Positions 58,101 through 64,000 of a stretch of DNA of 64,000 nt are shown one piece after another. Each line of letters opens with the position of its first letter. Position 1 is the first letter of the stretch. Where the stretch lies: contig NC_089325.1 of assembly GCF_036669915.1 (NCBI RefSeq), forward strand, positions 5,539,400-5,603,399. The letters run 5' to 3'. Below the pieces are notes generated by a model. It was not told where the DNA came from and searched no databases. It saw only the letters and a list, made by a program, of their open reading frames with translations. The position numbers were made by a program, and so were the translations under genes. This stretch comes from Pocillopora verrucosa. Lineage: Eukaryota > Cnidaria > Anthozoa > Scleractinia > Pocilloporidae.

Positions 58101-61058
58101 GTAGCTATTTTGATTCTACGAAGATCTGGAACAAAGGAATGAGGAAAACTACGACAAACAATTTCCCATCTTCATTCACAAATATATTCAATGATGGTTT
58201 CTTGTGTTTATTCATATTGATATCTCAATAGGTTTCTTCAGTTGTGTGTCTTGTTACCAAGAAAAGTAAGAAGCCTATAGACGGCTAAGACGCATAAAAA
58301 ATTTTGTCATCAATATATGCATATAAATGTTACACATATGACTTTAAGATCCTAAGTATTACTCGGCTTAAAGTTTATCTTTTAAAAAAGTGGCCTCTTG
58401 AATCTTCTTCCTTGAATGCTCTATAATTCTGTTATACTGGGAAATAAAGTAAAAGTAAAAGTAGTAAAAGCCGATTACAAAAAATATAGAAAGGAAATAG
58501 GAAAAAATGACAGATATAAATAATGCGTCGCATATTGAATATTGACTGAAAGGCGCGTGATAGCTGCGCGCGTGATTAACTTGATTTAATTTCGTCGAAT
58601 TGATATACACTCATACTTCGAAGTTCGCATAGTTGTCACATTTTAGCTTAAAAAACATCGTCCATCTAACTATCGTTCCAGCATTTTTAATCGTTTTAAA
58701 CACCGAGGTAGGATTATTAATTGACCGACATTAAATCATGTTCAAAAACTCACTAACTCCTACTCGAAGAAATGTTTGACTTACCTGTGACGCAGTGAAT
58801 CACATGACATGTAAAGTATCGAAAGTTTCTTCATCGCTTTGATCAATCCAACTTACGAGAAAGAAAATTGTTCAACGGCAACTCTAACAAACCAAGTTAA
58901 ACAGCAAAATGAAATGAACGCGGAATATGCCAGATGAGATCATTTTGCTAACTTGCTCCAATTACATCTGTTGTATACGAGAGCACCTTTTTGAAACTCA
59001 TGTATACGAAATTGAAAGCATTGCGGACTGTTTTCTGAGGCCAGTTGGTGCCTATAGAGTACTTCGAAAACATTTCTATCGCCCTTTAACGGTGTACTAC
59101 GATAGAAAACTTCAGCCGAAAATATAAAACAATAATAGAAGGGGTGTTTGTATCCAGCTTCGGAAAAAGTGCCGTGTTGTTACTTTCGATGAAAATGATG
59201 CATACGAAATTAAAAGCATTGACTGTTTTCTGAAGCCAGAATTTGTGTTATAAGATATTGAGTACTTCGAAAACGTTTCTATCACCCTTTTACGGTATAC
59301 TAAATAGAAACTTTCGGCCGAAAATATAAAACAATAATTGAAGGGTGTTTGTATCCGCGTTTAGCGACATTCGCTTTCGACTTTCTTCGCTTGTTTTCAT
59401 TTATTTACACACTGGTTTACTGTGAATAATCAGCGTCGTATTCAAAGTGGAAAAAGGTGCCCGGCGTGTTCTTACTTTCACTAGTTAGTAATTTCTGCCT
59501 TAAACAAAGTTTTCCGTCATTTGCCTGCAGTTCGTAACATCTTTTGTGTCTAAGAGGGGGCATTTTAAATTGCAGTTGAACCAGGTTTTGTAAGAATATT
59601 GAATCTTCCGCCCCGCCATCGCCCAGAATGCTATTGTCTTTCGCGACAGGTATTTGCAGTGCCCATTTAATCAGCGGGCAGCATAATAATTTGCATATCC
59701 TGAACTAGTCGGTTGTGATTGGTCAGCAGGTAAAGCTTTGGGAATACATGAGTCTCTGCAGATTTCAGCTGCTGTCAATCAAACGGTTGGATGCGTAAAG
59801 TAAATCCCAAGGTGACATAAATGAAAATAGAAAATAGAAAAATTTAGAAAAAAATTATCATGAAGAATAGGCGGTTTAAAAGCTTTAAAAAAAGTTGCGA
59901 TCAGGCGGTTTTCGAGTGCGAAAGGTTTGCGGTTGAGGACTGGCAACAAAAAAACGCCTGATTGAAGGTTATAATCGTTGAGAATAAGGAGAGCGAAAAA
60001 ATGGCCTAATCACAGTTTTATAGCGAGCGCGATGCGTGGGTCACTCGCTTTTACTTGACACTTGCGTTGTCATACCCCACTGAAAAATTTTGATGGCTAA
60101 ACAGGGCTTTTCTTCCTTGTTTACCCATCAAGAAGAAGAGTTACGCGATGACAAAAAAAGACAACAACAACAATTGCAGAAGAGAGTACGGTGGCACCCC
60201 GTTAATACGACCACCAACAGGCCATGGAAATCTATCCGTATTGACGGGAGTAAAAGCATATCACTCACTTGTACTTCACACTCGCGCTCTTTTACTCCAC
60301 TGATTAACGCAGTCCGACCAAACAGAAGAAAAAACAAGCAAACTGACTAACAAACGGCCACCACGAACGGATTGACGGCCAAGGGAACAGTTACATAATT
60401 ATTCACAGTTTGATCCGTTTTTAATAATCAAAACATATATATAAATAGCACAGTTTCATTCAATCCAATCAGTAGCTAAAACTTATTTGCAACAACATGT
60501 CGAAGCGTGCGAGACATCAGTCGGGCTTTTACGCAACATTATTGAATGATGTCCGCCATCGTGGCTTTAATTCGAAATACCGACCGAAGTTAAAACCTAT
60601 TTACAACAACATGTCGAAGCGTGCGAGTCATCAGTCGGGCTTTTACGCAACATTATTGAATGATGTTCGCCATCGTGGCTTTAATTCGAAATACCGACCG
60701 AGGGTAAAACCCTACTGTTATACGAAGTTGAACGCATTGTAGTAAAACGAGTTCAAGGAGGCAGAGGAAAGTACTTCCAATGGCAAAGCTACTCCCCGAG
60801 TGAAAATACATGGGAACCAGCCGAGCTCTTACCCGAGGAACTCCTCACTGCCTTCGAGAACAGATCTGTCGATCCATTTCAGTTTCCTCATAATAATGTT
60901 CGCCGCCAAAAAGCTCGGTTATTCCAAAGTACAACTTGGGGTGGATATTGTTTTCAATAACATTCGAATTTTCAGCACAGAAACGACATATCCATGTTAA
61001 ACTTACCTGTGAGGCACTGAATAACTACGATAAGGATAAAAATTATAAGTGCTTTCAT
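55158..61058 (-). CDS. Gene B: Ig-like, mucin-stalk, single-pass membrane protein (duplicate of gene A)
   Basis: Minus-strand exons: signal 61058-61007 (MKALIIFILIVVIQCLT), Ig-like 57927-57541 (387 nt), stalk exons 56870-56799 and 56423-56352 (72 nt each) and membrane exon 55327-55158 with TAA. All joins are phase 1, giving 250 residues. The Ig domain differs little from that of gene A. The stalk reads NSTETTTTPVPQSTKVY. The membrane exon has diverged (LGIVLGVVPLTIALLIIAG) and the tail is a different basic sequence (RTIRKEYKQTNG) without the YDQP site of gene A. A nearer first exon at 58834 is damaged, so the exon at 61058 was chosen. Its signal-exon type is that of C2 and C4, not of gene A, so first exons have been exchanged between gene types. 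Confidence 0.7.
58785..58834 (-). pseudogene. Damaged signal-peptide exon in the first intron of gene B
   Basis: ATG at 58834 opens MKKLSILYMSCDSLRH and the donor is intact (CACAG then GTAAGT). It is 50 bases long instead of 52 or 55, so it ends in phase 2 and cannot join the Ig exon in frame. The hydrophobic core is also broken by Asp and Arg. Confidence 0.65.
58900..59610. repeat. Repeated upstream segments of the C2/C4/B signal exons
   Basis: Two partial copies (58925-59180 and 59185-59610) of a segment also found at 35075-35450 and 51660-52130. Shared blocks are GTATACGAAATT-AAAGCATTG, GAGTACTTCGAAAA and GGGGTGTTTGTATCC. It is probably promoter-proximal sequence copied with the signal exons. 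Confidence 0.65.
60438..60447 (+). promoter_or_regulatory. TATA box upstream of the chromodomain insertion frame
   Basis: TATATAAATA lies 50 bases before the ATG at 60497 on the plus strand, a plausible distance for a core promoter. No expression evidence is visible. Confidence 0.4.
60497..60960 (+). pseudogene. Chromodomain-encoding insertion with an in-frame 114-bp duplication
   Basis: From ATG 60497 the frame encodes MSKRARHQSGFYATLLNDVR and RGFNSKYRPKLKP, repeated once exactly 114 bases later (second ATG 60611). After a one-base frame change it encodes a chromodomain: YEVERIVVKRVQGGRGKYFQ, then WQSYSPSENTWEPAELLPEE and LLTAFENR, up to a TAA at 60958-60960. The aromatic and acidic residues of the methyl-lysine pocket region (Y, W, and the SxxNTWEP block) are in place. 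Chromodomains bind methylated histone tails, and retroelement integrases also carry them. The frameshift suggests a broken gene, unless a short intron was missed. The insertion (about 59612-60884) is absent from the matching C4 upstream region. Confidence 0.6.
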
Positions 61059-61840
61059 CGTCAAGATAATCAAATGCTGCTCTACTCTGTATATCCTTGG
61101 GTTTTCAAGCTTAGTCGTTTCCTCTTCAGAAACTAAAGCACACTGGCGGAGAAATGTAATAATTAAAAAGCATGAGGATTCAAACGCTTCTCATGATTCC
61201 AAGAAATCACGTGACATGATGTCACATCCATGTCAAACCCGTGTCCTGATGTTTATATCGATCGTAAAATCTTACATCTAGGGGTCTGCGCGCAGATGTC
61301 GATATCGATCGTGAGTGCTTTCGTGACATCCAGGGGTCTTAGATTCGTATCTTACATCCAGGGATTTTTAATTGTACCTCTGAATAGTCGCTATGTAACA
61401 TTGGCGAGTTATATAAGGGGGGTGTTTTGCTAAAATTGTACGGTAGTTTTATATAAGGGTCTGTTCCCAGCTATTGATATTGATCCCAAACAACACTCAG
61501 TAGCGCTAAATTTCTGGCAAAATAAACCATTGCAGCCAGAGTGAATCTTGGTCTAAAAGGTGTGCTTCCCAATAAAATAGGTAAAGCATGTCGGGCGTCC
61601 AGAAATAGTTCACGTATAATAACTTAAGTTGTTTTCGTATCTTCGTATCACCTTAACTTTCGTTAAAGATGGAATAAGATTTGTTTCCAAGAAATCAAAC
61701 TCCAATGATTCATTCTTACGGATAAGCCTCAGCTAGATTTTGCATCATGATCATGATCTGTTGCTGTAGTTTTCACTTGGATAAGTGCATTGTTTATGTA
61801 CATTACTTTGAATTGGAAAGTCTTAGCACTATAGAACTTA
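61059..61840. other. Spacer right of gene B; nothing recognised
   Basis: No exon is supported. Short similar phrases recur (CTTACATC-AGGG near 61270, 61325 and 61360), hinting at a decayed local repeat. Confidence 0.4.
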
Positions 61841-61841
61841 G

Positions 61842-62010
61842 GAGATCCTCGCAGCTAAGAACACTACCGAACAAGTAGTTGAAAATAGGACCTGAAAAAA
61901 TTCAGGCCCGTACGGGTTTTGAACCCGGCGAAGATCTCTTAATTTCGTTTCTTCACCGCAGTGTAGATATATGAATTTCATATCTCTAAAATCATCATTC
62001 ATCTCTTGGA
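61842..62010 (-). mobile_element. Truncated tRNA-derived SINE, inverted copy plus a tail copy
   Basis: The part 61842-61928 is the reverse complement of 62098-62183: it carries the T-arm (GGGTTCAAAACCCG), then CGTACGGGCCTGAA and the body (TTCTTAGCTGCGAGGATC), but the rest of the tRNA head is missing. The part 61932-62005 repeats in direct orientation the tail at 62180-62250 (TCACCGCAGTG, ATATATGAATTTCATAT). Confidence 0.65.
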
Positions 62011-62049
62011 TGGTTTATTAGGACCCAACACATTGACCAGCTTTCAGTT

Positions 62050-62260
62050 GGCATGTTAGCTCAGTTGGTAGAGCGCTGCACCTGTATCGCAGAGGTCATG
62101 GGCTCAAATCCCGTACGGGCCTGAATTTTTTTCAGTTCCTATTTTGAACTACTAGTTCAGTAGTGTTCTTAGCTGCGAGGATCTCTTAATTTGGTTTATT
62201 CACCGCAGTGCAAATATATGAATTTCATATATCTAAAATCATCATTATAGAATTTTTTAA
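62050..62260 (+). mobile_element. tRNA-Thr-derived SINE
   Basis: The head 62050-62122 folds as a tRNA: D-arm TTAGCTCAGTTGGTAGAGC, anticodon arm with TGT (Thr) in a CCTGTAT loop, and T-arm GGGCTCAAATCCC. Position 33 is C instead of the universal U and the T-loop starts C instead of T, so it is not a working tRNA. A TTTTTTTCAG run follows, then a body with GTAGTGTTCTTAGCTGCG and an AT-rich tail. Confidence 0.75.
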
Positions 62261-62509
62261 ATCTATAGAATTTTCCTCATTTAGCTCTTGGGATTATTGA
62301 AGTTTTGAGTTCACTTTGGTGAACTGTGCAACTGTGGCAGTGGTGAGCTGGAGAATAGGCTGTGGTGTGCTTAATTAAGTTTATCAACGATAAGTATTGT
62401 ACTGTCTTTAGGAGTCGCTCCTTGTCGAGAACATTACTCGCTGTTTAATAAAGCAGTCGAGTTTGTAGGATTGTAGTGTTTTTCTGTCGGTTAGGTCAGT
62501 AATACCGTA

Positions 62510-62835
62510 ACATGGCCCCCAGAAAAAATTTTAGCAATCGACATGCTACTAATGCAAAATGAATATTACTTCATTTGAATTAAACACATAAAGCAGTCAG
62601 TCAGCAGGAACCGATGAGATCGATTAGAAATTATCGTATCGGATGTGCTTATGGGGTTAAATACTTTAGGTAAACTTTCGATAAGCGTAGAGTACTGTCA
62701 TCAAAACCTGACTTCATTGATAAGATCAACAAAAGTGTATAGAATGTTAGCTTGGTACCATTCCGCACTATTGATACATTTTAGTTACATACGAATTATT
62801 TTGCCCCCAAATAAAAAAGTTAGATCTCCTACCTA
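62510..62835. repeat. Fragment of C-gene first-intron sequence
   Basis: It matches 27735-28035 and 46025-46310 (GCAATCGACATGCTACTA, GATCGATTAGAAATTAT, CTGACTTCATTGATAAGATC). It shows that another C-type gene was once present here. Confidence 0.65.
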
Positions 62836-63510
62836 AGGGTCGGGTCGCATTACAGACCAATTTTTATTCTGACTTGAAAAAATTGGCTGAAAAAACAAAT
62901 TGCATCAGACCGGAAATGAAAATATCATTGAGCTTATACGGTTGTATTTCAACAAGTGAAAATGCAAGCGTCAATCACACAGGGGAAATTTGAGCGATGA
63001 AATTGTTTTCAGTCACGACACTTGCCATGCGGCCGAAAAGGGTAACAGTGACTCTCAGGTTTTCTTTGTTCAGCGCTCACAACAGGCCAAATTGGGGGTG
63101 TGTTTCCCAGGCCCTGAAGGAAGGAATACTGCTCACTTCTTGGCATTTGATGGCCGTAGTTAGGAAAGGGAAAATCTCTGTCTCTGCAGCTTCGAACTGC
63201 ACGTAATGAAAACGTCGGTGTGAATGATGAAATTTCGCGCTCTTTTTCACGTTCGTGACCTTGCCGTCAATATCGGAAGTCATTCTTTTCAACTGTTGAC
63301 AGCTTTAGCGGCAGGCTCCCTTGGTTTTTCGAGATTTGGAAAAATTGGTCAGCCCCACCCAAGCACACCGGCGTCTTTGGTGTTTTTCCCGATTTTGAAA
63401 TTTTAAAAAATCACAAATGAGGGTCGCATTAGAAAACAGATGTGTTGACAACTTTTAGACCCTGGAGTAAACAATTTTCAGCAAAATTGTCTGGAATGCG
63501 ACCCAGCCCT
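62836..63510. mobile_element. 675-bp terminal-inverted-repeat element inserted in duplicated sequence
   Basis: The left end AGGGTCGGGTCGCATTACAG and the right-end complement AGGGCTGGGTCGCATTCCAG match well, followed inward by GACCAATTTTT and GACAATTTT. Paralogous sites without the insert exist at 28035/28036 and 46310/46311 (CTCCTACCTA then -TTCTGGG). No transposase frame is seen. A second internal GGGTCGCATTA-AAACAGA near 63421 resembles the end. Confidence 0.75.
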
Positions 63511-63967
63511 AGTCTTCTGGGTAAAATTCGAGTTTTTCTTTGAGATTGTAACTCACTAAGTCGAAATGATAACGCAGACCGTAAGATCGCTCGAAAACAC
63601 TCATCAGAGAGAGGGGAAACACGAGCATTTAGAAATGTATTATCGCTCGAAAACTTTCAAGAGTCACTAAACAGAAAGAAAGAAACATTATACACTAATC
63701 ATCAATTGTAAATTATTGTAATTTACATCATTGAGTTGGTTCACCTTACAACGCACTTGTGTTTTGAACTACTAATCGGATATTTAGAATTAGTAAACCT
63801 ACCAGCTCGGTGGAATTATATTTACATCAAACGCGCTTAGTTTGGTTCGATTGAAATGAATCCGACGTTTGAAACTTTTGGCGTGCTACATTAAACATAA
63901 CTGATGCTGTTAGAGCAGTAACACGGTGTTTAGACCTTTTAATTTTCTTAGCATGAATCTCCCAGGA
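63511..63967. repeat. Copy of the C-gene 3' flank
   Basis: It matches 24758-25200 and 43940-44180 (TGAGATTGTAACTCA-TAAGTCGAAATG, CGCAGACCGTAAG, TTTAGACCTTTTAATTTTC). It is the 3' flank of gene C5. Confidence 0.7.
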
Positions 63968-64000
63968 TCAAACGCCGGATTCATTTTTGTTGCTTTTAAT
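63968..64000 (-). CDS. Gene C5: last codons of another C-type gene, cut by the window edge
   Basis: On the minus strand the visible end reads KSNKNESGV and a TGA at 63970-63968, matching the C-terminus of C3 (SKKNEFGV). The remainder lies beyond 64000, so whether it is intact is unknown. Confidence 0.6.
   Translation of the reverse strand: MKSNKNESGV

Noticed and set aside
62050..62122. Functional tRNA-Thr (TGT) gene
   Set aside because: U33 is replaced by C, the T-loop start is altered, the acceptor stem has a mismatch, and a SINE body follows.

Overview
This window is animal nuclear DNA, most likely from an anthozoan cnidarian (stony coral or sea anemone). Genes are split into short exons with GT-AG borders, the DNA is AT-rich, and the repeats include Penelope-like retroelements, a BEL/Pao remnant, tRNA-derived SINEs and many small inverted-repeat elements. 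The cnidarian assignment is inference from the kinase style, the repeats and the gene organisation. All exon borders were read by eye and checked by reading-frame phase.

Layout. (1) 2.67-12.46 kb, plus strand: a receptor tyrosine kinase in 14 in-phase exons (two Ig-like exons, one FN3, one membrane segment, a juxtamembrane region and a complete kinase domain). Its signal-peptide exon was not found and may lie near or before the left edge. (2) 13.5-18.7 kb: a graveyard with a Penelope-like tail, a lone terminal exon of a URAD-like decarboxylase, two pieces of a broken SLC16-type transporter, a decayed Penelope-like element and a decayed BEL/Pao element. (3) 19.6-64 kb, minus strand: a tandem array of small single-pass membrane proteins of two types. 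Type A/B genes (A 19.6-23.2, B 55.2-61.1) have a signal exon, a 387-nt Ig-like exon, repeated 72-nt Ser/Thr/Pro exons and a membrane exon. Type C genes (C1 25.3-28.5, C2 30.6-35.5, C3 44.2-46.7, C4 48.0-52.3, and the edge of C5 at 63.97) have a signal exon, a 387-nt Ig-like exon, one stalk exon and a membrane exon.

How they fit together. The Ig exon of the C genes is plainly a copy of the first Ig exon of the receptor kinase: same length, same phase, and about three quarters identical by eye. The C-gene introns still carry a scar of the kinase gene's second Ig exon. So the C genes look like kinase-less derivatives of the receptor's outer tip, and could be co-receptors, decoys or recognition molecules. 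The array grew by block duplication: 22.9-33.3 kb matches 42.8-51.1 kb, and 19.6-22.6 kb matches 55.2-58.3 kb. In each C block one copy is an intact membrane protein (C2, C4). The other has lost its anchor by an independent lesion: C1 by a 22-nt deletion in the membrane exon, C3 by a stop codon in the stalk exon.

Between and inside these genes sit younger insertions: a head-to-head inverted pair of nearly identical Penelope-like elements (36.0-39.0 kb) with a hammerhead-like motif at each outer end, a 1.03-kb terminal-inverted-repeat element full of palindromes (33.72-34.75 kb), a decayed multi-exon gene of unknown family (40.2-42.4 kb), a palindromic 35-bp tandem array (53.1-53.4 kb), a chromodomain-encoding insertion (59.6-60.9 kb) and a SINE cluster (61.8-62.3 kb).
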